Assembly: GCF_002964665.1 (NCBI RefSeq)
Contig: NZ_PQBZ01000007.1
Span: 1 to 64,000 of the forward strand
Direction: 5' to 3'
From: Pseudoalteromonas sp. T1lg23B
Lineage (GTDB): Bacteria > Pseudomonadota > Gammaproteobacteria > Enterobacterales > Alteromonadaceae
DNA: 64,000 nucleotides
Part shown: one piece after another, positions 28,637-37,257 of the stretch
Position numbering within the stretch: the first letter of the stretch is position 1
How the letters are laid out: the number at the start of each line of letters is the position of its first letter
Translations under genes and position numbers: made by a program
Notes under the pieces: generated by a model
The model's input: only the letters and a program-made list of their open reading frames with translations
Database searches by the model: none
What the model was told of the DNA's origin: nothing

Positions 28637-29163
28637 AACGATATTACATTGGGCTTATGTTGAGTGGTGTAATACTCTGCACACTGATTATCTGGCTTAA
28701 TCATGACCCACAGCCGCCAGTAACACTCCCACAAAATGTGAACGCAACTAATCGCACGATTATCGTTGAACCTGCGAGCGAAGCCTTGCATTTAGCTGAT
28801 AAGCAAGTGGAGCACACACCTGCTGCCGCAAAGGCTCAAAGCAATGACACTGACGCAAACAATATAGACGCCATAGATGTATATGTTCCGCCAATCGCCG
28901 AACCGACACACACACCAGCCTATCAAGGCGACTTAAATGATTATGAGCAGTATCAAGCGTTTGGTGAAGCACAAGAACGAAAACTGAAACAACAATATAT
29001 TGATGCTGCCGCCGACAAAGTTAAACGTCTAGAGGCTCTGTTAGCACGTGGACGAGCAGAAGGTATCAGCAAAGAAGAACTTACCTTTGCGCAACAGAAA
29101 ATCGCAGGCATTAAAGCCATGAGTGAGGAATTAAGGTTGGAGCTAGAGGATCATACGCAGTAA
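28633..29163 (+). CDS. Membrane-anchored periplasmic protein, unknown
   Basis: 176 residues. One N-terminal membrane segment (about 5-22) with a basic cytoplasmic end, a Pro/Asp/Ala-rich linker (about 25-95), and a charged C-terminal helix pair (QERKLKQQYIDAAADKVKRL; KEELTFAQQKIAGIKAM) that may form a coiled coil. No known family. It overlaps the parvulin-like gene by four bases (ATGA) and closes the three-gene unit. Confidence 0.7.
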   Translation: MKRYYIGLMLSGVILCTLIIWLNHDPQPPVTLPQNVNATNRTIIVEPASEALHLADKQVEHTPAAAKAQSNDTDANNIDAIDVYVPPIAEPTHTPAYQGDLNDYEQYQAFGEAQERKLKQQYIDAAADKVKRLEALLARGRAEGISKEELTFAQQKIAGIKAMSEELRLELEDHTQ

Positions 29164-29202
29164 TCGCCAGTCTAACCTTGGCTTGAAACAAACCCCTTAA
29201 AA

Positions 29203-29234
29203 CAAAAACGCCGCTCATTTGAGCGACGTTTTTG
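29203..29234. terminator. Bidirectional terminator
   Basis: CAAAAACG-C-CGCTCA-TT-TGAGCG-A-CGTTTTTG, a 14-bp stem with one central mismatch and T runs on both strands, between the convergent three-gene unit and ibpA. Confidence 0.85.
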
Positions 29235-29285
29235 TCATTACTTAAGGTCAACAACAGTCAGGGAAATCTGTTTGCGACGCTATAT

Positions 29286-29732
29286 TTATTTATTATCTAG
29301 CAGTCTTCCAGAGCCGATCTCGATTTTACGTGGTTTGAGCGCTTCTGGAATTTCTCGTTCTAGATTAATCACCAACAGGCCGTGTTCTAGCTCAGCATTG
29401 ATGACCTTAACATGGTCACCCAACTGAAACTTACGCTCAAAACTACGCTCGGCAATGCCTTGGTGAATAAACTTTCTCTCTGGCTGGGCACTTTTCTGTG
29501 CTTTAGTCCCCGATACTTTCAAGGTGTTATTTTCTGACTCTATATTAAGCTCTTGCTCACTAAAGCCCGCCACAGCCATGGTAATTTGGTACTTGTCTTG
29601 ATCTAACAACTCAATGTTATATGGGGGAAATGTGGCTTGTTTATCTGTGCGAGCCGCGGCATCCATTAACGATGCTAAATGATCAAAACCAATGAATGAA
29701 CGATAAAGTGGAGATAGGTCTACTGTGCGCAT
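29286..29732 (-). CDS. ibpA: Small heat-shock protein IbpA (Hsp20)
   Basis: 148 residues with the alpha-crystallin domain (about 35-125; FPPYNIELLDQDKYQITMAV, the core VAGFSEQELNI, GLLVINLERE) and a short C-terminal tail with IEIG in place of the IxI motif. It holds unfolding proteins for DnaK/ClpB. A sigma-32-like promoter and long 5' leader lie upstream. Confidence 0.93.
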   Translation of the reverse strand: MRTVDLSPLYRSFIGFDHLASLMDAAARTDKQATFPPYNIELLDQDKYQITMAVAGFSEQELNIESENNTLKVSGTKAQKSAQPERKFIHQGIAERSFERKFQLGDHVKVINAELEHGLLVINLEREIPEALKPRKIEIGSGRLLDNK

Positions 29733-29862
29733 AATAATATCCTCATAATTAAGCGATATAAGTTTTTTACTCTTCCTAAGGAACCAGAAAAAAAACTATT
29801 ATTTTATTAAATTCAATTTGTTATATTCATGAAAACCCATTACGGCGTCTTCACTAACTGAT

Positions 29863-29888
29863 TTATGGTCGACAAACTTGTTTTCAAG
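29863..29888 (-). promoter_or_regulatory. Candidate sigma-32 promoter of ibpA
   Basis: The minus strand reads CTTGAAA (29882-29888), 11 bases, then GACCATAA, resembling the heat-shock consensus CTTGAAA-N11-16-CCCCATNT. It would give a leader of about 120 nt, the size range of ROSE-type RNA thermometers found on ibpA genes; the leader's fold has not been computed. Confidence 0.5.
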
Positions 29889-29896
29889 TAAAAAAC

Positions 29897-31090
29897 TTAT
29901 AAGTTTTCCAAAAAACTTTCATTTTCAATAAAAAAGTTATTTAAAACAGATATATATATATCTTCAACTATCGCTAAGTCTGAGATAGAAACATGTTCAT
30001 TGACCTGATGAATGGAGTAGTTACGCACACCACATTCAATGACCTGCGTCTGTGGGGACGCAAAAAAACGGCCATCGGACGTACCACCTGACGTACTTAA
30101 AGTAGGATAGTGACCAGTGACCTGATGAATAGCTCTTTCGGTCAAAGATAAAAAGCAATTATGCTCTTTTACGCCCGTATAATATGGCTCACATGGGCGC
30201 TCCCAGACAAATTGTAATTGGCTTTGCCAATCTTCTAGCAACGACTCAACCAAAGCTTGTACCATGTCACTTTTATAGCCATGGCTATAGCGAATATTAA
30301 AGGTGATTTCACACTCACCAGGCACTAAGTTATCGACAATATTTGGTACTGTGATCCCTGTCACCTGTAAATGCGTCTTAGAACCGGGCTCATCTTTCCA
30401 CCATACTAGCTGGGTTAACGCGCTTACAATCTCACCCGCAATGTGGGCCGCATTAATGGTATTTTCTGGATAGGCAACATGCCCCGCTCTACCATTAATT
30501 TGCACTCTGCCAGACAATGCGCCTCTGCGTCCGTTCTTTATCGTATCACCCACAACTTTGTCTGATGTTGGCTCTCCAACCAGACAAGCATCCAGCACAA
30601 TGCGCTGCTCATGCAAAAACTGGGCGATGCGTTTTGAACCATATTCCGCTTCACCTTCCTCATCAGAAGTGATCAGCCAATAAAATGTTCCCCGAGCCTG
30701 TGGCTGCTTGCATAAGTACTCAGTCGCGCTGAGCATCGCGGCAATGCCCCCTTTCATATCGGCAGCACCACGGCCAACGATACAACCATCAACAATATCG
30801 CCACTAAATGGCGCTACTTGCCAACCTTTATTATTTGCAGGCACAACATCGACATGACCGGCAAAGGCCAAACTGGGGCCCGGCGAGAAATGACGCTTTG
30901 CAATTAAGTTTTTAACCCCTTGGACTTCTTCTATCAGCAAAATTTCGAAACCAAGGTCACATAATTGATCACTCAACCACTTTATGGTGCCCGCATCATC
31001 TGGGGTAACTGACGGAGCCTGAATTAGTTTTTGGAGTTTCTGTATGGTGGTTAGATTAGCTGTGGTTATCTCAGCAAGTTGCTGTGCCAT
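29897..31090 (-). CDS. dapE: Succinyl-diaminopimelate desuccinylase
   Basis: M20 metallopeptidase that releases L,L-diaminopimelate in lysine and peptidoglycan synthesis. Metal and catalytic motifs are present: GHVDVVP (about 78-84), GRGAADMKGG (about 107-116), SDEEGEAEYGS (catalytic Glu), GEPTS and SGGTSDGRF near 345. At 397 residues it is about 20 longer than E. coli DapE (375), with extra residues at both ends. Monocistronic-looking, convergent to nothing and upstream of ibpA. Confidence 0.94.
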   Translation of the reverse strand: MAQQLAEITTANLTTIQKLQKLIQAPSVTPDDAGTIKWLSDQLCDLGFEILLIEEVQGVKNLIAKRHFSPGPSLAFAGHVDVVPANNKGWQVAPFSGDIVDGCIVGRGAADMKGGIAAMLSATEYLCKQPQARGTFYWLITSDEEGEAEYGSKRIAQFLHEQRIVLDACLVGEPTSDKVVGDTIKNGRRGALSGRVQINGRAGHVAYPENTINAAHIAGEIVSALTQLVWWKDEPGSKTHLQVTGITVPNIVDNLVPGECEITFNIRYSHGYKSDMVQALVESLLEDWQSQLQFVWERPCEPYYTGVKEHNCFLSLTERAIHQVTGHYPTLSTSGGTSDGRFFASPQTQVIECGVRNYSIHQVNEHVSISDLAIVEDIYISVLNNFFIENESFLENL

Positions 31091-31363
31091 GTTGTTAAGC
31101 CTATATACTCAAACACGTTTGTACTATTACAGCCAGCTGGTATTGCAATTTGATGGCATTTTTAGGTCATCACAATGACAATGTCGTTGTAAAATGCGCT
31201 AGTCCTTTGTGTTTTAGCTGCAAAACCTTAATCTAAATCAAAGTTTCAAAAATTTCTGAAACATCCAATCGCAAATATTGATCTAGAACAGTTTTTTTAT
31301 TCGTCCGAGCCTTACTATTGACCCATCAAAACAAGATACCTCGTATAGGTTCAGGAGATGACA

Positions 31364-32014
31364 ATGAAAACACTTAGCACTGCATTACTTTCAGCATTAC
31401 TTGTTGCAGCCCCATTTGCTCAAGCACAATTTAGCATTAACGTTGGTGCTATTAACGTCAACCCAAGCAATACTGCGTCTCATATTGACCAAAATGAAGC
31501 GCTAGGACTTGTGGCCGACTCAGATACACAGCTAGGATTAACGTTCGACTATCAATATTCTGACAACATCGTTTTTGAACTCGTCGCAGCGACACCATTT
31601 TCCCATACCGTTGAAGGTGCTGGCGGTCTCCAAGGCGCTGAAATCGCAAAGGTAAAGCACTTACCACCGACACTATTGGCGCAGTATCACTTCTTCGCAG
31701 CTGATGCTAAGTTTCGTCCATTTATTGGTGCAGGCCTAAACTACACTGTATTTTTTGACGAAGAAGCAACGGGAGCACTGCGCACCACATTGGGAACAGA
31801 CGATGTGAAAGTTGACTTAGACAGCTCGTTTGGCATTGCGCTGCAAGTTGGTTTCAACTACGCGCTAAACGACAAATGGGGGCTTCACGGTATGATTTCC
31901 AAAATCGATATCAACACTGACGCGACCGTTTATGCCAATGGTGTTAAGACTCTTACCTCGGATGTAGAGCTTGATCCTGTGGTCGCAATGTTTGGCGTAA
32001 AATACAAATTTTAA
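31364..32014 (+). CDS. ompW: OmpW family outer-membrane protein
   Basis: An eight-stranded barrel porin-like protein: signal peptide (about 1-21, ending AQA-QF), repeated amphipathic strands (QLGLTFDYQYSDNIVFELVAATPF; FRPFIGAGLNYTVFF; VGFNYALNDKWGL), and C-terminal KYKF. The E. coli homologue takes small hydrophobic molecules across the outer membrane. I prefer the second ATG (31364) because AGGAG lies 6-7 bases before it and directly abuts the first ATG. A terminator follows. Confidence 0.92.
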   Translation: MKTLSTALLSALLVAAPFAQAQFSINVGAINVNPSNTASHIDQNEALGLVADSDTQLGLTFDYQYSDNIVFELVAATPFSHTVEGAGGLQGAEIAKVKHLPPTLLAQYHFFAADAKFRPFIGAGLNYTVFFDEEATGALRTTLGTDDVKVDLDSSFGIALQVGFNYALNDKWGLHGMISKIDINTDATVYANGVKTLTSDVELDPVVAMFGVKYKF

Positions 32015-32046
32015 TAGACCTTTATACAGTTACTTTACTCAGCCCT

Positions 32047-32070
32047 AAAGGCCACGCTCAGTGGCCTTTT
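32047..32070. terminator. Terminator shared by ompW and the thioesterase gene
   Basis: AAAGGCCAC-GCTCA-GTGGCCTTT, a 9-bp perfect stem followed by T residues on the plus strand and A/T on the other, two bases from the end of the convergent gene. Confidence 0.85.
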
Positions 32071-32071
32071 A

Positions 32072-32602
32072 TCATTTATTATTTATTTTCTTTTCTTCAA
32101 GCATCGCTTTCCAATGCATTATTTCTGTTGGCAAAATAGGGGTTTGACCATCAAAGCCAGCTACATCTAACATTTCTTGTACGCTAACAATCCCCTTCTT
32201 ACTACGAAACACGCCCCGCACGTATGCGATGGCATGTAGGCCTCGTGCTGAATGGAACTTTTGTTCAATATAAAAATACTTATGATCCCAACCGACTAAA
32301 CGAGTAGAGACACTAAATGACTCAAACGGTTTGATGTCTCTTATGTATGTAATCGCCGTTGCGTTGACTATGGGAAACCAGCGCTTTTTCATCACCGCAG
32401 AGAACAGTCCAATTCGCTCTGTCATCCAAGTTCTTGCCAAGTCCATAAAGGCTAAATAGCGCGAGTTGGTCAAATGCAAGTTAATATCACAGTCGCTAGG
32501 TAATACGCGAAAACGACATTCAACCGTATCCAGAAGTTGCTGATACTCTTTATTGGTTTTAATTTTCCAAAACAGCAACAACAATCGAAAATATAAGTTC
32601 AT
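32072..32602 (-). CDS. Hotdog-fold acyl-CoA thioesterase-like protein
   Basis: 176 residues. After a short N-terminal hydrophobic stretch, the hotdog core reads CRFRVLPSDCDINLHLTNSRYLAFMDLART (about 28-57), the 4HBT_2/THEM6-like pattern with the conserved DCDxNxHxxNSRY motif, followed by a central helix and beta strands. It probably hydrolyses acyl-CoA or a similar thioester; substrate unknown. Confidence 0.85.
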   Translation of the reverse strand: MNLYFRLLLLFWKIKTNKEYQQLLDTVECRFRVLPSDCDINLHLTNSRYLAFMDLARTWMTERIGLFSAVMKKRWFPIVNATAITYIRDIKPFESFSVSTRLVGWDHKYFYIEQKFHSARGLHAIAYVRGVFRSKKGIVSVQEMLDVAGFDGQTPILPTEIMHWKAMLEEKKINNK

Positions 32603-32727
32603 ATATCATGGTCCAACCAGTTGTTATTTGAGTCGAGTCTAACATAGAACAATCGCTGAACAAGAAGTACTTGCCATCTTAGTGTTGCTCAACTAGTCTT
32701 CAAAAAAAGTCTATAAAATTGTTCGAG

Positions 32728-33227
32728 ATGAAAGAAAACTATTACATTTATACATTTCTGGGGCCTTTAGCCTGCTTTTTTCCAGCCTAAGCTTTGCCGA
32801 TTTCGATTACCCTGGTGAGGGTACACTTCGTTACCCAACCGGTGCAGAGAAACCTTTTTCCTTTGGTTTTGCTTGGCAAAATAAAACTAAACGATTTCGT
32901 ATTGGCGAAAAAAGCTACGAAATGGCTGAACTGCCAGAGTCATATTCCATCGCAATCACATTAAGCAAAGATGAAAGCAAAGTCTGGATCCAAGAATTTA
33001 ATAAAGGATTTATTGAAGGGTTTGATTGGCAGCTTGGCAAACATAAACTGTCGCTTCACAAGCAAGACTTTAACGATAACGTAAAAGGTAACTACCTATT
33101 GACGTTCAATAACGTGGATTATTTTCTTGCTAGAAGCAATGTGAGCATTGAAATTTCTTTTACAACAGAAGGCATTGATAACGTTAAATTAGATGGTGTG
33201 ACTAAGGATATGGGCATTAGAAAATAA
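32728..33227 (+). CDS. Small secreted protein; start disrupted by apparent 1-base deletion
   Basis: The main frame encodes a mature part starting DFDYPGEGTLRYP and ending KDMGIRK. Read upstream, it carries a perfect signal peptide (RKLLHLYISGAFSLLFSSLSFA) but has no ATG, GTG or TTG before the in-frame stop near 32692. An ATG at 32728 lies one base out of frame; adding one A to the A-run at 32731-32733 would give MKRKLLHLY joined to the signal. So this is either a frameshifted gene, a sequencing error, or a gene that starts internally at ATG 32922 (101 aa, no signal). Family unknown. Confidence 0.6.
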
Positions 33228-33255
33228 TGCCCATTTGGGATCGGCAAAGGTAATT

Positions 33256-34812
33256 TTATACCTTCACCGTTTTTCTATTGATACCGTATTCACGTAGCTT
33301 ATTAGCCACCGCGGTGTGGCTTAATCCTAGACGCTTCGCCAATTGACGAGAACTGGGATACGCGGGGTAGAGTTTACGCAACAAGGTCGCTTCAAAACGC
33401 TTTACAGCCTGTTCCAACGAGCCTTCAAAATCGGATTCTAAATAGCCTAAGTCATGAGTAAATGTCGGCAACTGCATATGCTCAACACGTAGCTCTTGAT
33501 CGTCAAGCAATGATACCGCTCGGTAAATTGAGTTTTCCAACTGACGCACGTTACCAGGCCACGGATACTGCTCCAAAAACTCTAAGCAATCTTCTGACAA
33601 TTTAGGGGCTGGATGGCCGTTTTGCTGTGCATATTTCTGAATGAAGTGCTCAGCCAATGGACCTACGTCTGCTTTTCTATCGCGCAGCGGCGCTATTTCT
33701 AGCGTTAATACGTTAATACGATAGTACAGGTCTTCTCTAAAACTGCCTTCTTGGACCATTGCGGGTAAGTCTTTTTGTGTAGCAGCGATGATGCGAACGT
33801 TCACTTTAACCTCGTTTTCATCACCTACTTTACGAAAAGTACCATCTTGTAAAAATCTTAATAGCTTAGTTTGCAGCTGCTTTGACATCTCGCCCACTTC
33901 GTCGAGAAATACCGTTCCGCCGTCAGCTTGTTCTAACACACCTCGTTTGGGCGCGGCATTGTCTTCATAGCCTGCATATCCGAATAGTTCAGACTCAGCA
34001 ACATCATCCGGTAATGACGCACATGATAATGCAATGAAAGGCTTAAGTGAGCGGTTGGAAGCATAATGGCATGCTCGTGCGAGCAATTCTTTACCCGTTC
34101 CGGTTTCACCGGTAATTAAAATAGGCGCTTCAAGCTGAGCCATTTTCCGCGCTTCACGCACGACTCTGCGCATTGCTGTACTGTGATTATGAATAGTCGC
34201 GAAACTTTCTTGTCCATAACGACGAAACGCACTGACCTGCTGACCAAGACGGCTCTGTGACTTGATGTTGATTACTGCACCTGCCAATACATCCGCATCA
34301 TTACCCTGTGGAACTGAAATTGGTAAAATGTCCGCGATGTAATCTTCGCCACTCACTTCAACACGTGTGGTTTGACCAAGCACTTCTTTGCCCTCTAACC
34401 AGCGTGTAAAATTAAAACCTTTCAATAAATTATTGATATTTGCACCAATAATTTCCGACTCAGGTTGATTTAAATCCTTGCACGCAGCATCGTTACAATG
34501 ACGTACCCAACCCTTCGCATCAATCGAAATGACGCCATCGGGGAGCGCACTTAACAGAGTATATAACTCGTTATGCTCTCGTTCGGATGGAAGGAAAGCC
34601 GTTGTTCTAACGTCCTCAACGCCATCTATCAGCCTTATTTCAGGCATGATTTTTTGAAACTGTTCAAACTCAATGGGCGGAAAACTAACGTACATTCGAC
34701 AATTAACCGAATCTACTTCTATACCTTTCAAATCAACCTGGTAACTAACCAAGATATTGAGTATTTCTTGGGCAATACCAATTCGGTCTGCACAATGAAT
34801 TTCAAGACGCAT
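33256..34812 (-). CDS. tyrR: TyrR-type aromatic amino acid regulator
   Basis: 518 residues: N-terminal ACT domain (MRLEIHCADRIGIAQEIL), PAS (about 80-185), AAA+ ATPase (ITGETGTGKELLARACHYAS; GTVFLDEVGEMS) and a C-terminal Fis-type HTH (QLAKRLGLSHTAVANKLREYG). The GAFTGA loop needed to contact sigma-54 is replaced by unrelated sequence (SELFGYAGYEDNAAPKRG), as in E. coli TyrR, so it should act on sigma-70 promoters. The ATG at 34812 has GAGGAA at proper spacing. A TyrR-box-like site upstream suggests autoregulation. Confidence 0.95.
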   Translation of the reverse strand: MRLEIHCADRIGIAQEILNILVSYQVDLKGIEVDSVNCRMYVSFPPIEFEQFQKIMPEIRLIDGVEDVRTTAFLPSEREHNELYTLLSALPDGVISIDAKGWVRHCNDAACKDLNQPESEIIGANINNLLKGFNFTRWLEGKEVLGQTTRVEVSGEDYIADILPISVPQGNDADVLAGAVINIKSQSRLGQQVSAFRRYGQESFATIHNHSTAMRRVVREARKMAQLEAPILITGETGTGKELLARACHYASNRSLKPFIALSCASLPDDVAESELFGYAGYEDNAAPKRGVLEQADGGTVFLDEVGEMSKQLQTKLLRFLQDGTFRKVGDENEVKVNVRIIAATQKDLPAMVQEGSFREDLYYRINVLTLEIAPLRDRKADVGPLAEHFIQKYAQQNGHPAPKLSEDCLEFLEQYPWPGNVRQLENSIYRAVSLLDDQELRVEHMQLPTFTHDLGYLESDFEGSLEQAVKRFEATLLRKLYPAYPSSRQLAKRLGLSHTAVANKLREYGINRKTVKV

Positions 34813-34882
34813 TTGTTCCTCAAAAAGGGGTAGCACAACTTGTTTGGATCATACTCTAAGAATAGCTACTGGACTAGATTAA

Positions 34883-34900
34883 TGTAAACAATTTTGAACA
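34883..34900. promoter_or_regulatory. TyrR-box-like operator upstream of tyrR
   Basis: The minus strand reads TGTTCA-AAATTG-TTTACA, close to the TyrR box TGTAAA-N6-TTTACA, 70 bp before the tyrR start. Probably an autoregulatory site. Confidence 0.6.
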
Positions 34901-35280
34901 AATCAGCCGATTTAATCAGTAAAAATACCGTTTTTTACCCAGCAACTAATGAAACTGTATTAGTTTTAAGAACAACTGGCATCACGCAGTTTAGATATTT
35001 GGCCGTAATAAGAATGAATGAACCAAGTGCTAAGGTCGTAACGTATGAACAAACGGGCTGTTACTCAGTTGAATATCTTTTAAAGCATAAAAGCACAACA
35101 CCATAACGCTTCAATAGGCTGTTGAGCCGTAACTTTTTTATAAATATTTAACACTTATTACTATGATTTTTGGAGTTTTATTCTACGCTTTTAATGTCTA
35201 CAGAGCTAAAGTCGTGTCCCGCTCAACGAATGACAAATTACATACCTTAACCCCTATAACTTTTTAACATGAGGCAGTGA
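34901..35280 (+). other. Intergenic region before the CapBC-type operon
   Basis: 380 bp with no convincing gene. A 70-codon open frame (34894-35106) starts at TTG, has no RBS and overlaps the TyrR-box-like site. The A/T-rich part at 35120-35210 must hold the operon promoter, but I see no good -35/-10 pair. GAGG at 35271-35274 is the RBS of the next gene. Confidence 0.5.
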
Positions 35281-37257
35281 GTGGCTCTTTGGCATCAATT
35301 ACGAAAGATTCAATTAAACAGCGCTATTTGGCTTTTAGTCATTGTGCTGTGCTGCATGTTTATTGCTGAAACATCCGCTGTATTGCAAAAGATCAATGCG
35401 CCTATATACAGCGCCTTTATGCACAGCAGCACACAAGCTTCCGCACAGAGTAACCTAGTTATTATTGAGTCGGACAACTTAGCTGAAGAGCATATACAAC
35501 TCGTAGAAAAAGCCAACGCTTTACAAGCGCGAGCCGTGATTGTATTCACAGATCTAGTGTTCAATACAACCCCCACCGATAGCGAGCGGGTTTTCTACAC
35601 TGGCATTAGCGTTCAACCGTGCCACCGCGAGATAAAATCATGGCTAGGCTACCATATCGTCTATTCGCCACCTGCGCACAGCGCCTGCCAAAAATGGTTG
35701 AGTGTGTTATTCCCCAATGTGAAATCTACGCACCACCAGCTGATAAGTTTCAAACTTCCAGTGAGCACTCTGCCTAAGTTTAAAGCTCAGCGCTTGCTTG
35801 CCAATGACATTTTCTCTGCACAAGTTAAGAATAAAATAGTTTTTGTTACGCAACGCACGCCTGATTACTTTCCCTCACTCATGGCTCCAGGCCTACAAGA
35901 TGAAACAAACCCAGTTTATCTTTATAGCTATCTCACTCACAACCTTGATCAAAACAGCTTAGTCACACCACTTAACCCCCTAATATCAGCGCTTGTAGAA
36001 CTCATTGTCATCATCGTTTTAATATTTGTTTATCTGCGCTTTAGTACAATGTTTAACGTCAGGCTGGCAGTGCTGTTGAACACACTCATCTTAATAGTGG
36101 GATACATGGGTATTTCGTACCTACAACTACTGCTCCCCATCGGGCAATTACTCATAGTGACGTGGATAGCGCTGGCTTGGGCATTTTTTCACAGCAGGTC
36201 CATCGAAGATCAAAACCTTAAAAAACTACTTGAAGACACTGAGCAACGTATGTTTGGTCGATACCTGCCCAAGTCCGTCATTGAACAAAACACACCTTGG
36301 GATGGTGTCATCACCTTGACTAACCAACTCCTAAGTCTAAATAAAGGCATATTTCTAACTCGGGTTGAGCACGATCATCGACTACGAGAAATTCACGCTC
36401 TCAATTGCCAAATAAGCGACATTAAAGAACAACGAAGAGATTACGAACGCCCCCCATATAGTGATGCGATTAAAGCCCTTGGGGTAATTCAAATTTCTCG
36501 TCCGTTCTTTGTAAATCTAGCCGAGAATGAAGCTCAGTATATTGCGCCATTAATGTACGCCGGAGACATTCGTGGTTTCTGGGCTATGACAGTTATTAAC
36601 AACGAACAGTTTAATGAACAGGCTTTTATCCGAAATGTAAACCGCTTTGCTGGCCAAATTGGAGAGCTGTTGTATCACCATCACACTCATAACAATTTAA
36701 TACATTCGAGTAATCAAGCTCTGACTCGCGCGCTAACATTCGATGTGTTCGAACCCCAGAGTAAGAAGGTGAATACCGCCATCGCGGGTATGGAACAAAA
36801 ACTTTCAACCTTAGAGCACATATTCGATCGACTCAGTACAGCCAGTGTGATGTTTAATTTATTCGGTCAAGTGATGCAGGTTAACAAGGCGTTTGAACAG
36901 CTTGCTCTACAACAAAAGCTATTGATTTTTGATATCACAGCGTTGGATTTATTGGTTGAGGTCAGCAATCTGCCTATTGACGTTGCAAGAGGAAAACTAC
37001 GATATTTAACACTCAACAAAGGACAGTTCAGTTTAAGTGTGTCACTCAACGACCAACACTATATTTTACTTGTATACAGCCTCGATAAACTCACTAATAT
37101 TCGTCAATCTGCCACGCCTTTTTCAATATCAGGTGTGCTATTTGAGTTCATTAACGTATCAACGCTACTAAACAAACTTGAAAACCCAAAGCACATGCTT
37201 GAACTCCTTACCATGAGTGAACAACAGCATAACGAAGACGACTGGAGCACCTCTTGA
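35281..37257 (+). CDS. CHASE2-like membrane sensor lacking an output domain
   Basis: 658 residues. TM1 at about 14-31; an extracytoplasmic domain (about 32-230) resembling CHASE2 (LVIIESDNLAEEHIQLVEKANALQARAVIVFTD split across 59-91, and KNKIVFVTQRTPDY near 183-196); three closely spaced helices (about 236-303), as CHASE2 proteins have; then a cytoplasmic GAF-like region and a PAS-like domain (about 510-630). No GGDEF, EAL, kinase or cyclase domain follows. Start is GTG with GAGG 6 bases upstream. As first gene of the CapB/CapC operon it may sense the envelope and control synthesis by contact with partner proteins. Function is inferred. Confidence 0.7.
   Translation: MALWHQLRKIQLNSAIWLLVIVLCCMFIAETSAVLQKINAPIYSAFMHSSTQASAQSNLVIIESDNLAEEHIQLVEKANALQARAVIVFTDLVFNTTPTDSERVFYTGISVQPCHREIKSWLGYHIVYSPPAHSACQKWLSVLFPNVKSTHHQLISFKLPVSTLPKFKAQRLLANDIFSAQVKNKIVFVTQRTPDYFPSLMAPGLQDETNPVYLYSYLTHNLDQNSLVTPLNPLISALVELIVIIVLIFVYLRFSTMFNVRLAVLLNTLILIVGYMGISYLQLLLPIGQLLIVTWIALAWAFFHSRSIEDQNLKKLLEDTEQRMFGRYLPKSVIEQNTPWDGVITLTNQLLSLNKGIFLTRVEHDHRLREIHALNCQISDIKEQRRDYERPPYSDAIKALGVIQISRPFFVNLAENEAQYIAPLMYAGDIRGFWAMTVINNEQFNEQAFIRNVNRFAGQIGELLYHHHTHNNLIHSSNQALTRALTFDVFEPQSKKVNTAIAGMEQKLSTLEHIFDRLSTASVMFNLFGQVMQVNKAFEQLALQQKLLIFDITALDLLVEVSNLPIDVARGKLRYLTLNKGQFSLSVSLNDQHYILLVYSLDKLTNIRQSATPFSISGVLFEFINVSTLLNKLENPKHMLELLTMSEQQHNEDDWSTS

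Noticed and set aside
34894..35106. 70-codon open frame between tyrR and the CapBC-type operon
   Set aside because: TTG start, no RBS, overlaps the TyrR-box-like site and shows no family features.
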